DNA of 20,914 nt. It comes from Hungateiclostridiaceae bacterium UBA3934 (GTDB lineage Bacteria; Bacillota; Clostridia; Acetivibrionales; DTU013). The stretch lies in contig DGEE01000001.1 in NCBI GenBank assembly GCA_002385815.1, forward strand, positions 31,959 through 52,872, written 5' to 3'. The notes under the pieces are model-generated. The model made no database searches, was not told the origin of the DNA, and saw only the letters and a list, made by a program, of their open reading frames with translations. The translations under genes and the position numbers were made by a program. Position 1 is the stretch's first letter; the number at the start of each line of letters is the position of its first letter. Shown here in pieces: positions 1-6,999 of the stretch.

Positions 1-413
1 TCTTCGCCGTAGGTCTCATGGCCGCGTCCCCATCTGGGGTCTCTGAATATGTTGATGTTGGGGGACCAGAAGGTGAGGCCTTTATATATGTCACGATCGC
101 CTTTGCGGACATTTTCATGATATTTGGCTCTTCCTTCGGTAGATATGACATCTGCGATCCTGTAAACCAGGTCCTCATCAAAGGTGGCTGCTATTCCTAT
201 GGCTTGTGGGAATACGGTGGCTACACCTGCCCTCGCCACTCCGTGGAGTGCTTCGTTCCACCAGTTGTATGCCGGTATCCCGAGTCTCGGTATGGCGGGT
301 GAACTGTGCAGCATTTGTGTCACTTTTTCCTCAAGTGTCATGCGGGACACGAGATCCTTTGCCCGCTCTTCGAAGCTCAGACTCTCATCGAGGTAAGCAG
401 GTTTCTTTTCCAT
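1..413 (-). CDS. Glycoside hydrolase family 3 enzyme (beta-glucosidase/beta-xylosidase type), N-terminal part
   Basis: The reverse strand opens at ATG 413 and stays open to the window edge, giving about 137 residues of a longer protein (GH3 enzymes usually have 700-900). An SD of AAGGAGG type lies just upstream (about 421-428 on the plus strand). The protein begins MEKKPAYLDESLSFEERAKD, followed by the GH3 N-terminal pattern: a RMTLEEKV helix near residue 25, NEALHGVAR near 55, TVFPQAIGIAATFD near 70 and FWSPNINIFRDPRWGRG near 120, which forms part of the sugar site in the (beta/alpha)8 domain. The NEALHG wording is common in bacterial beta-xylosidases and related beta-glucosidases, so the exact sugar is open. 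There is no signal peptide, so a cytoplasmic enzyme acting on short beta-linked oligosaccharides is inferred. The catalytic Asp lies beyond the window. Confidence 0.93.
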   Translation of the reverse strand, partial: MEKKPAYLDESLSFEERAKDLVSRMTLEEKVTQMLHSSPAIPRLGIPAYNWWNEALHGVARAGVATVFPQAIGIAATFDEDLVYRIADVISTEGRAKYHENVRKGDRDIYKGLTFWSPNINIFRDPRWGRGHETYGE

Positions 414-653
414 AGCAAATTGCCTCCTTATCATTTTTTTCTTCCATTTGACTGACTTTACATATATACTTAATTCGATACTATACTTTTTGCAATGATA
501 AATCAAATCAAAACTTGCTGACCATTACTCAGTTTTTGCGTAAAGCAGGATATGTGCATGTGGCGGATGCGATGGCGGCACGAGCAGCGTCCGGTCCCGA
601 GGTGCAGTCGGTCAGCCGGGATGATAAATGATGACCAGTCTGGAGGTATGGGT
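414..653. promoter_or_regulatory. Divergent intergenic region with a possible structured leader
   Basis: This 240-bp gap separates the GH3 gene (minus) from the yhfC gene (plus). AT-rich promoter-like sequence occupies 440-495; TATACT at 482-487 could be a -10 for yhfC, and TTGCAA at 490-495 a -35 for the GH3 gene. Both are weak calls. GCTGACC (517-523) is perfectly complementary to GGTCAGC (610-616), so a yhfC transcript from this promoter would have a leader of about 160 nt closed by a 7-bp stem. I could not match the interior to a known riboswitch family. The reading frame extends upstream to 552 but encodes an unnatural, Arg/Met-rich peptide, so it is treated as untranslated. Confidence 0.35.
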
Positions 654-1469
654 ATGGATATTGGCAATGTAAGCACGCTTTCCATCACATCGATGATGAT
701 ATCGGCAGTATTGTCCGTTTTAGTTCCGATCACATTGATCATAGTCCTCGGGATCAAAAAAAGGATGAACTGGAAGGCAATGCTGCTTGGAGCCCTTCTG
801 TTCTTCGTTTTCGTAATGATACTCGAAAGTATAATGCACAGGGTAGTTCTCGGACCTGACCCTGCCACATCTGCATTGGTTCAGAACAAATGGCTGTATA
901 TGATATATGCAGGGTTTGCCGCAGGTATCTTCGAGGAGACCGCAAGACTGCTCGGTTTCAAATTCCTTATCAGGGTATCCGAAAATGAAAGCATCGATAC
1001 CGGCATATCATACGGACTTGGGCACGGCGGCATCGAAGCGGTGATTATAGGAGGCCTTTCTGCCATCGGCAATCTTACCATGTCATTAATGCATAACTCA
1101 GGTGCTTTGAGCAGTGCGGCAGATACGCTGACGGGCAGCGAACTGGAGGCAGTGAATGAAAGCATAAGGCTGCTGACAGCCACACCGTCGTATATGTTCC
1201 TGATGTCAGGCTTTGAAAGGATGGTAGCCCTTGTCCTTCAGATATCCCTGTCGCTGTTTGTCCTCAAAGCTGTTTCTCAGAAAAAATGGCTCTGGTTCCT
1301 GTATGCGATACTTATACATGCCGGTGTAGACATGTTTGCAGTACTCTATGGCCTGGGTGTGATAACCAATGTATTCGTGCTTGAAGGGGTTCTGGCTGCC
1401 GCAGCGATAATCATAGCTGTTGTCGCGTTCAGGATCTTCCACGGCAGGGAAAGATCCGAGATTGCCTGA
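654..1469 (+). CDS. yhfC: YhfC-family intramembrane protease-like protein
   Basis: A 271-residue integral membrane protein with about seven to eight hydrophobic segments. It shows the hallmarks of the YhfC family (glutamic-type intramembrane protease-like proteins, distantly related to CPBP proteases): an EETAR motif in FAAGIFEETARLLGFKFL, a GLGHGGIEAVI motif in the next helix, and a late HAGVDMFAVL motif. The acidic and His residues of these motifs are the presumed active site in the membrane. The start is set at ATG 654 because GGAGGT (642-647) ends six bases before it; ATG 648 abuts the SD and ATG 552 has none. It is the only gene in its transcription unit, followed by 305 bp without a gene. 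Substrate and role are unknown. Confidence 0.85.
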   Translation: MDIGNVSTLSITSMMISAVLSVLVPITLIIVLGIKKRMNWKAMLLGALLFFVFVMILESIMHRVVLGPDPATSALVQNKWLYMIYAGFAAGIFEETARLLGFKFLIRVSENESIDTGISYGLGHGGIEAVIIGGLSAIGNLTMSLMHNSGALSSAADTLTGSELEAVNESIRLLTATPSYMFLMSGFERMVALVLQISLSLFVLKAVSQKKWLWFLYAILIHAGVDMFAVLYGLGVITNVFVLEGVLAAAAIIIAVVAFRIFHGRERSEIA

Positions 1470-1624
1470 ATAATCGATACAGGGCATTCCGGCACTTTGG
1501 ATGAAAGCGGCAGGAAGACTGAGCAGTACGGTCTGAAGCAGTCCGAAGCTGGCTGTCAGCAGCCCGGGAGCAGTCTGCAAAGCAGGAGGATGTAAATCGG
1601 CTGTTCTCTTGCGCAACTTTGCTA
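1470..1624. other. Gene-free stretch between yhfC and the metA promoter
   Basis: No open frame here shows protein-like sequence, and there is no convincing terminator for yhfC. Only a short GCTG/CAGC hairpin near 1548-1560 is visible, with no T-run after it. The metA promoter follows directly. Confidence 0.4.
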
Positions 1625-1653
1625 TTGATTATTTTTCGCCTTTGTTCTATTAT
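1625..1653 (+). promoter_or_regulatory. Putative metA promoter
   Basis: TTGATT (1625-1630) and TATTAT (1648-1653) are separated by exactly 17 bp in AT-rich DNA, a good sigma-A-type promoter. Transcription would start near 1660, giving a leader of about 115 nt before metA. Confidence 0.6.
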
Positions 1654-1662
1654 ATTTAACAT

Positions 1663-1688
1663 ATCTCCTGAAAACAAAGTCGGGAGAT
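1663..1688 (+). promoter_or_regulatory. Hairpin at the predicted 5' end of the metA transcript
   Basis: ATCTCCTG (1663-1670) pairs with CGGGAGAT (1681-1688), eight pairs including one G-U, around a 10-nt A-rich loop. It falls within the first bases of the predicted transcript. It is too small for an S-box (SAM-I) riboswitch, and I do not see one in the leader. A second short hairpin, GTACG/CGTAC around GAT, lies near 1723-1735. Confidence 0.4.
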
Positions 1689-1774
1689 CAGATATATACT
1701 AATGCTTATCGATAATGACACAGTACGGATCGTACCAATATTGAAGGGTGGAAAATTTGAAAGGTGGAGAATTG

Positions 1775-2713
1775 ATGCCGATCAGGATCCCCGATACATT
1801 GCCGGCGGCTGAAGTGCTGACCAGGGAGAATATATTCATAATGACAGAGCAGAGGGCTGAGAGCCAGGATATCAGACCTCTCAATATAGCTGTGCTCAAT
1901 CTGATGCCAACAAAAATCGTTACTGAGACACAGTTGCTCAGGCTCATTGGCAACACGCCGATCCAGGTGGATGTGACGTTTTTGCATCCTGCTACCCATG
2001 AGTCAAAGAATACTCCACAGGAGCATCTTCTCAAGTTCTACAATACGTTCAGTGAAATCAGGCACAGGAAATTCGACGGGCTTATCATAACTGGTGCACC
2101 TGTTGAGCATATGCCTTTTGAAGAAGTGGATTACTGGGACGAACTGAAAGAGATAATGGAATGGAGCCTGGACAACGTGTACTCCACACTCCACATCTGT
2201 TGGGGAGCCCAGGCAGGTCTGTATTACCATTACGGCATTCCCAAACATGCCCTGGATGAGAAGCTGTCCGGCGTGTTTGCACACAGAGTGAATAAGAAGA
2301 ATGTGATGCTGCTTCGCGGATTTGATGAAGTATTCTATGCACCTCATTCCCGCTACACTGAGGTCAGAAGAGAAGATATCGAAAGGGCCGGGGAGCTGGA
2401 GATACTCTCTGAATCTGACGAAGCCGGAGTCTATATAGTGCTGGCCCTGAACGGGAGACAGATATTTGTCACCGGGCACTCGGAGTATGATCAGCTGACG
2501 CTGAAGTACGAGTATGACAGGGACAAGAGCAGAGGTCTGAATCCGCAGGTGCCGGTGAATTATTTTCCGGATGACGACCCGGAAAAGCCGCCTGTCGTAA
2601 CATGGAGGGCGCACGCCAATCTGTTGTTTGCCAACTGGCTGAACTATTATGTATATCAGGAAACACCATTTGATCTGAATCAGTTGGATTCCGCCAAAAA
2701 GACAAAAAAATAG
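1775..2713 (+). CDS. metA: Homoserine O-acetyltransferase (MetA family)
   Basis: MetA activates the hydroxyl of L-homoserine in methionine synthesis. The 312-residue protein has the family's normal length and opening (MPIRIPDTLPAAEVL). Catalytic residues are in register: Cys142 in HICWGAQAG (nucleophile), and His235 and Glu237 in FVTGHSEYDQ. Residue 111 is Glu (GAPVEHMPFEEVDYW). Published work on Bacillus MetA links Glu111 to acetyl-CoA and Gly111 to succinyl-CoA, so the product should be O-acetylhomoserine. The start is ATG 1775, after an AGGTGGAG SD at 1762-1769; the GTG at 1748 is in frame but lacks an SD. The gene has its own promoter and a strong terminator, so it is probably monocistronic. 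MetY at 18709 would use the product. Cytoplasmic. Confidence 0.97.
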   Translation: MPIRIPDTLPAAEVLTRENIFIMTEQRAESQDIRPLNIAVLNLMPTKIVTETQLLRLIGNTPIQVDVTFLHPATHESKNTPQEHLLKFYNTFSEIRHRKFDGLIITGAPVEHMPFEEVDYWDELKEIMEWSLDNVYSTLHICWGAQAGLYYHYGIPKHALDEKLSGVFAHRVNKKNVMLLRGFDEVFYAPHSRYTEVRREDIERAGELEILSESDEAGVYIVLALNGRQIFVTGHSEYDQLTLKYEYDRDKSRGLNPQVPVNYFPDDDPEKPPVVTWRAHANLLFANWLNYYVYQETPFDLNQLDSAKKTKK

Positions 2714-2719
2714 GAACAT

Positions 2720-2745
2720 AAAAAACCTCGTCAAGAGGTTTTTTT
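2720..2745 (+). terminator. Rho-independent terminator of metA
   Basis: AAAAAACCTC and GAGGTTTTTT form a 10-bp stem around GTCAA, running into a T-tract, seven bases after the metA stop codon. Confidence 0.9.
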
Positions 2746-2766
2746 ACTGCCAGGCATGAAAGCTGA

Positions 2767-2813
2767 TATTGAAAATATAAGCTCGAAGTATCTCCGGGCT
2801 TTATATTTCAATA
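2767..2813. terminator. AT-rich imperfect inverted repeat, possible terminator for the minus-strand gene
   Basis: TATTGAAAATATAAGCTC (from 2767) is nearly complementary to GGGCTTTATATTTCAATA (to 2813), with single-base bulges and an 11-nt loop. It lies 33 bp past the stop of the membrane protein gene on the minus strand and could end that transcript. There is no clean T-run, so the call is tentative. Confidence 0.4.
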
Positions 2814-2845
2814 CTATAAAATCCTGAACATTTCTGAATGCGGTC

Positions 2846-3256
2846 TTATCCGCCAACGCTAGTGCCGGACGAATTGGTGAGAGTCTTTCTCAAAAGAAGA
2901 TATCCCAGCCCTGCATATACTATTATTCTGAAAAGACTTGAAAAATTGATTGCAGGGACTCTGGAGAACAGGGTCCTCAGAAATACTATCAGATATATGC
3001 CCCCATATCCCAGCAGTCCGATATACAGGGGACGTTCTTTCAAATTGGCGTATGTAAGTATAAGTCCGATAATAAAAGCCCAGTATGCCAGCGCACTGAA
3101 AAATCCCCCTATGCTGATACGCAGTGCAGTGTTGAGAAACGTAAGAGCAAGTCCTGTGAACATGATCACAATATCCAGGGGCAGAAGATACCTGAATATT
3201 TTGTTGGTACTGAAGAAATTGCGGAGCTCATTGCTGATGTTGACATAAGCATTCAT
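2846..3256 (-). CDS. Small integral membrane protein, function unknown
   Basis: A 136-residue protein starting MNAYVNISNELRNFFSTNK, with four hydrophobic segments at roughly residues 23-42, 47-67, 76-93 and 105-120 and a polar C-tail. A Shine-Dalgarno of AAGGAGG type lies about nine bases before ATG 3256. A plus-strand frame of similar length overlaps it, but that frame lacks an SD and a protein-like composition, so the minus strand is preferred. I recognise no conserved domain and cannot assign a function. It is transcribed divergently from the GH94 gene and shares a 167-bp control region with it. Confidence 0.7.
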   Translation of the reverse strand: MNAYVNISNELRNFFSTNKIFRYLLPLDIVIMFTGLALTFLNTALRISIGGFFSALAYWAFIIGLILTYANLKERPLYIGLLGYGGIYLIVFLRTLFSRVPAINFSSLFRIIVYAGLGYLLLRKTLTNSSGTSVGG

Positions 3257-3286
3257 TGAAAGGATCCTCCTTTTTTAATATGATTT

Positions 3287-3296
3287 GATCAAAATA
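3287..3296 (+). promoter_or_regulatory. Possible AraC half-site upstream of the GH94 gene
   Basis: GATCAAAATA matches nine of ten bases of the TATCAAAATA repeat found twice between araC and the GH31 gene. It lies 137 bp before the GH94 start; the two copies before GH31 start at 145 and 124 bp. Only a single copy is seen here, set within the local palindrome TTTGATCAAA. Confidence 0.3.
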
Positions 3297-3342
3297 TTTA
3301 TTTCCTCAGGCTTCCAGTCACATCGATTATATAGAATTGTTT

Positions 3343-3359
3343 TACATTTTTCAAATGTA
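3343..3359. promoter_or_regulatory. Perfect inverted repeat in the GH94 promoter region (putative operator)
   Basis: TACATTT-TTC-AAATGTA is a perfect 7-bp inverted repeat with a 3-bp centre. It sits just before TATAAT (3363-3368) and overlaps a possible -35 TTTACA (3342-3347, 15-bp spacer). A second TATAAT lies at 3392-3397. The position suits a repressor site. Either -10 would give a leader of about 20-55 nt before the GH94 start at 3424. Confidence 0.45.
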
Positions 3360-3423
3360 TTATATAATTACTGTATATCAAGGCGTTTCAATATAATGAA
3401 AGCAGTGGGAGGTCGAGGCAGCT

Positions 3424-5778
3424 ATGAAGTACGGTTATTTTGATGAGGCCGCAAATGAGTATGTCATCACCAGACCAGATACTCCGACTCCGTGGATCAA
3501 TTATATCGGGAGCGGGAAGTACGGCGGCATCGTTACGAACACAGGTGGAGGCTACAGTTTTCATAAGGATCCCCAAAACAGGAGGATTACAAGATATCGC
3601 TACAACAGCATACCTATGGACAGGCCCGGAAGATACATATATATCAGGGACGCTGCCACGGGAGAATACTGGAACCCCGGATTCCAGCCCTCAGGCACGA
3701 AGCTGGACAGCTATCTGTGCAGGCACGGCATGGGATATACGGTGCTGGAGGGCGAGTACAAGGGAATCACGGCGAGCCTGACCTATTTTGTGCCGGATGA
3801 CAGAGATTTTGAAATCTGGCTTCTGCAGGTCAAAAACACATTGAATGTGCCGAAAAAACTCCAGATATTCAGTTATGCCGAGTTCTGCTTCTGGGATGCG
3901 ATAATGGATCAGCAGAATGTGGACTGGGTACAGCAGATCAACCAGTGCCGCTGCAATGATGGCATAATCACCTGGTATCCGCACTATATCAGCGGAAGCG
4001 CTTCATTCTTTGCGACCGGGGCAGAGGTATCAAGCTATGACTGTAATCTCGAGACTTTCATAGGAAAATACCGTTCAGAAGCAAATCCGATAGCTGTCGA
4101 ACAGGGGGCATGCTCCAATTCCATATCCCGCAGGACAAATGGTGTGGGGGCCTTCTGCAATGAGGTAGAGCTTGGCCGCGGAGAAACCAGGGAAATCGTG
4201 TTTATCCTCGGTTATACGGACAACAGGGATGCGATAAAACAGGAAATACAGGCATATCTTGACCCCGCTGCGGCCAGGGCTGCGCTCGGGCGCCTGAACG
4301 AATACTGGGAGGATTACATCGGAAAGCTTTATGTCGATACACCTGACCGGGAAATGAACCTTTTCGTGAACATGTGGAATCAATATCAGTGCAAGACCAC
4401 CTTCAACTGGTCCAGATTCGTATCGATGTACCAGCTTGGCCTCGGAAGGGGCATGGGTATCAGGGACAGTGCTCAGGATACATTGGGTGTCATGCATACC
4501 ATACCTGAGGAGGCGAAGGGACTGATAGTAAAGCTGCTGCAGTGCCAGTACACAGACGGACGGGCCTACCATCTGTTTTTCCCGCTGACGGGAGAAGGCG
4601 GTGTGGGAGATGCCCCGGTCAAGAAATTTGACTGGTATTCTGATGACCATCTGTGGCTGATCCTCGCTGTCAATGCATATGTGAAGGAAACCGGTGACTT
4701 TGCATTCCTTGATCAGAAGGTCCTGTACAATGACAAGGAAACAGAAGGCACGGTATGGGAACACCTGATCAGGGCACTGGAATTCACGGACAAATGGAAA
4801 GGACCGCACAATATCGCACTGGCAGGCCGCGCCGACTGGAACGACACTCTGAATCTGGATACCGGCAAGGGCATTGCTGAGAGTGTTTTCACCTCGATGC
4901 TGTTCTGCCGGGCAGCAAACGAGATGGCAGAGCTCGCAGGCTATCTCGGCAGGGATGAGGATGCTGCCGTATTCAACGACATGTTCGTACGGATGAAGGA
5001 TGCCATAAATGAGACCTGCTGGGACGGTGAATGGTATGTGAGGGCATTTGATGATGAGAGCAAACCGCTGGGTTCAAAAGAGAACACTTACGGTAAAATA
5101 TTCATCAATTCCCAGTCGTGGGCTATACTCGGGGGTGTCGCGGATAAGGAGCGTACACGTCTTTGCCTGGAATCCATTGACAAATATCTCAATACCAGGT
5201 ACGGCATAGTGGCGATGTACCCGTCCTACACCGAGCATGATCCCACCAAGGGCGGCATAACTACATATCCCCCGGGAACAAAGGAAAACGGAGGCATATT
5301 CTGCCATACCAACCCCTGGGTCATGATAGCCGAGATAATGGAGGGCAATGGTGACAAGGCTTACGAGTATTACAAGCAGATACTCCCCGCAAAGCGCAAT
5401 GACGATGCGGATCACTTCGAGGTCGAGCCCTATGTTTACGCACAAAACATACTGGGCAAGGAGAATCCGCAGTTCGGCATAGGCAGAAATTCATGGCTGA
5501 GCGGTACTGCTGCATGGAATATGGTGGCATCCAGCCAGTACATTCTTGGCATAAGGCCGGGCTATGACTGCCTGGTGGTGGATCCCTGCATCCCGTCGTC
5601 ATGGGATGGCTTCAGGGCGAAGAGGATATTCCGTGGGGCTGAATACGAAATAGAAGTCAGAAACCCGTCACATGTATGCTGCGGCATCAAGAGGATAATA
5701 CTGAACGGGAAAGAGGTCGACAAGATCCCGGTGCAGCCGGCTGGCAGCAAATCACAGGTGATTGTGGAGCTGGGATGA
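3424..5778 (+). CDS. GH94 disaccharide phosphorylase (cellobiose/chitobiose-phosphorylase family)
   Basis: GH94 enzymes cleave beta-linked disaccharides with phosphate, releasing a sugar 1-phosphate and saving ATP. The 784-residue protein begins MKYGYFDEAANEYVITRPD, the classic GH94 opening, with an N-terminal beta-sandwich (about 1-280) and an (alpha/alpha)6 catalytic barrel. Asp471 in GRADWNDTLN aligns with the catalytic acid; His628 in GIFCHTNPW and Thr695 in WLSGTAAWN match the phosphate site. Length and the SEANPIAVEQGACSNS stretch resemble, from memory, the chitobiose-phosphorylase branch, which also contains enzymes later shown to act on cellobionate; cellobiose is another option. The specificity is therefore left open. 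There is no signal peptide. GGGAGG precedes ATG 3424 by about 11 bases. GH3 and GH31 neighbours favour plant-glucan substrates. Confidence 0.92.
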   Translation: MKYGYFDEAANEYVITRPDTPTPWINYIGSGKYGGIVTNTGGGYSFHKDPQNRRITRYRYNSIPMDRPGRYIYIRDAATGEYWNPGFQPSGTKLDSYLCRHGMGYTVLEGEYKGITASLTYFVPDDRDFEIWLLQVKNTLNVPKKLQIFSYAEFCFWDAIMDQQNVDWVQQINQCRCNDGIITWYPHYISGSASFFATGAEVSSYDCNLETFIGKYRSEANPIAVEQGACSNSISRRTNGVGAFCNEVELGRGETREIVFILGYTDNRDAIKQEIQAYLDPAAARAALGRLNEYWEDYIGKLYVDTPDREMNLFVNMWNQYQCKTTFNWSRFVSMYQLGLGRGMGIRDSAQDTLGVMHTIPEEAKGLIVKLLQCQYTDGRAYHLFFPLTGEGGVGDAPVKKFDWYSDDHLWLILAVNAYVKETGDFAFLDQKVLYNDKETEGTVWEHLIRALEFTDKWKGPHNIALAGRADWNDTLNLDTGKGIAESVFTSMLFCRAANEMAELAGYLGRDEDAAVFNDMFVRMKDAINETCWDGEWYVRAFDDESKPLGSKENTYGKIFINSQSWAILGGVADKERTRLCLESIDKYLNTRYGIVAMYPSYTEHDPTKGGITTYPPGTKENGGIFCHTNPWVMIAEIMEGNGDKAYEYYKQILPAKRNDDADHFEVEPYVYAQNILGKENPQFGIGRNSWLSGTAAWNMVASSQYILGIRPGYDCLVVDPCIPSSWDGFRAKRIFRGAEYEIEVRNPSHVCCGIKRIILNGKEVDKIPVQPAGSKSQVIVELG

Positions 5779-5857
5779 GCTTCCGGAGTCTGACGGAGAT
5801 TTTGCTCCATGCACCTGGCGTACTTTTTTGACAAGAGCAGGTTGTGACTTATAAGAA

Positions 5858-5888
5858 GGGGCTGTCTGGTTAAAAACCGGACAGCCCC
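5858..5888. terminator. Bidirectional terminator-like hairpin between GH94 and araC
   Basis: GGGGCTGTC pairs with GACAGCCCC, and inside it GGTT pairs with AACC around AAA, giving a 14-bp stem with one G-U. TGTGTTTTA follows on the plus strand and TTCTTAT on the minus, so it may end both converging transcripts. Confidence 0.7.
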
Positions 5889-5952
5889 TGTGTTTTATGC
5901 ATACATCGCCTGTTATCCCGGACGATCACAGGCTATTGCGAAAGGTTCCGGT

Positions 5953-6843
5953 TCACTCTGGTGCCTTGCCCCTGGTGCTCCTGTACCTTGACGGTGTCAT
6001 CCCCATATGCCGCTTGAAAAGACCCGTGAAGTAACTCAGATTGTCAAAACCTACCTCCATTGCTGCTTCAAGCACTTTCATCCCGGTTTCTTCCAGGAGC
6101 TTTGCCGCTCTTGTGATCCTGTAATGATTCAGATATTCAACAGGGGTCTTCTTTACATATTGCTTGAACACCCTGCAGAAGTGGCCTTCGCTCATGTCGA
6201 CACAGGCGGCGATATCGACAGTGCTTATTTTTTTCGAATGGTTGTCCTGTATGTATTTCAAAGCTGTTTTCAGTTTTTCGAGTCTGAAATGGTCCTGGCT
6301 CCGTTCAGCGACATTTAATGATGATATGCAGTTGGCTGACAACAGGGCGAAGATGCCGAACAGCTCTGATTTCACCATCAGTTCATAAGCCGGCGGCTTG
6401 TCCTGCATATACACCATCAGTTTCAGCAGCCTGTCCAGCAACTGGGACTGCCAGCCTGTATCTGACTTTATATGCCTCTTTACGATCAGCGAATTTTTCA
6501 TGATCGGATCGATATAGCTGATCCTGGTCAGATCGAAGGAGCTGCTGTACAAAAGCGAAGGGCTGAAAACCAGGGCTTTGAAACTGCAGGGAGAATCGTT
6601 GATCTGGAATCCGGCATGCAGCTCACCGCTGTTGACGAAGATACATTCACCTTCATTGACCTCATAGTAGTCGGTATCTATCCTGAACTGCGCTTTCCCG
6701 GAGGTCATCAGCAGAAACTCCATTTCTTCGTGCCAGTGGCAGTCCAGGACAATGGAACCTGAAGGTATGTCCATATGGTATGAATCCAGGGGGAAAGAAG
6801 CATCCCCATGGATCCTGTCTTCTTTCAGCAATAATTTATCCAT
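5953..6843 (-). CDS. AraC-family transcriptional regulator with N-terminal cupin domain
   Basis: A 296-residue regulator of normal AraC length. Residues about 20-90 form a cupin-like sensor with HWHEEMEFLLMTSGKAQF and VNEGECIFVNSGELHAGF, the pattern of sugar-binding AraC arms. Residues about 190-290 hold two helix-turn-helix motifs: VDIAACVDMSEGHFCRVFKQ, then the conserved AMEVGFDNLSYFTGLFKRHM and MTPSRYR. It starts at ATG 6843 with an AGGTGG SD about five bases away. It is divergent from the GH31 gene, and tandem repeats (6855-6896) lie between them, partly within its own 5' leader, suggesting activation of GH31 and self-control. The inducer is probably an oligosaccharide such as a xyloside or xyloglucan fragment; this is inferred from its neighbour. 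Confidence 0.94.
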   Translation of the reverse strand: MDKLLLKEDRIHGDASFPLDSYHMDIPSGSIVLDCHWHEEMEFLLMTSGKAQFRIDTDYYEVNEGECIFVNSGELHAGFQINDSPCSFKALVFSPSLLYSSSFDLTRISYIDPIMKNSLIVKRHIKSDTGWQSQLLDRLLKLMVYMQDKPPAYELMVKSELFGIFALLSANCISSLNVAERSQDHFRLEKLKTALKYIQDNHSKKISTVDIAACVDMSEGHFCRVFKQYVKKTPVEYLNHYRITRAAKLLEETGMKVLEAAMEVGFDNLSYFTGLFKRHMGMTPSRYRSTRGKAPE

Positions 6844-6854
6844 AAAACCACCTG

Positions 6855-6896
6855 TATCAAAATAGTATTAAGAATTATCAAAATAAAGTAAGAATA
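6855..6896 (+). promoter_or_regulatory. Tandem direct repeats, putative AraC operator
   Basis: TATCAAAATA occurs at 6855-6864 and again at 6876-6885, exactly 21 bp (two helical turns) apart. Each is followed by TAAGAAT (6869-6875 and 6889-6895). Two same-direction half-sites on one DNA face are the usual AraC-family arrangement. The second repeat ends where the -35 of the GH31 promoter should lie (-10 TATAAT at 6913-6918, no good -35), the layout of an activator-dependent promoter. Confidence 0.6.
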
Positions 6897-6906
6897 TACA
6901 CATCGA

Positions 6907-6930
6907 TGTCAATATAATTATATTATGACA
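6907..6930 (+). promoter_or_regulatory. GH31 promoter -10 within an inverted repeat
   Basis: TGTCA (6907-6911) and TGACA (6926-6930) flank an AT-only core holding TATAAT (6913-6918) and TATTAT (6921-6926). A start near 6925 would give a 75-nt leader to the GH31 ATG. The flanking repeat might be a second control site. Confidence 0.4.
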
Positions 6931-6999
6931 ACTCATCTGTTGCAACATGTATATTTTGAACGAGACTAATGCTATTTCTGCAAAACAGGAGGTATCGAT

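Noticed and set aside
481..653. A purine-type riboswitch before yhfC (AGGATATG and CGTAAA strings are present)
   Set aside because: The strings are in the wrong order and spacing for the purine aptamer, and the loop-loop pair is missing.
552..653. An N-terminal extension of YhfC from ATG 552
   Set aside because: It would add 34 Arg/Met-rich residues with no SD, while ATG 654 has GGAGGT at the right distance.
1660..1774. SAM riboswitch in the metA leader
   Set aside because: The leader is about 115 nt with only one 8-bp hairpin and a tiny palindrome; the multi-helix S-box core is not visible.
2838..3248. A 136-codon plus-strand frame opposite the small membrane protein
   Set aside because: It has no SD and an Arg/Ser/Pro-rich, non-protein-like composition. 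The minus-strand frame has an SD and clear membrane segments.
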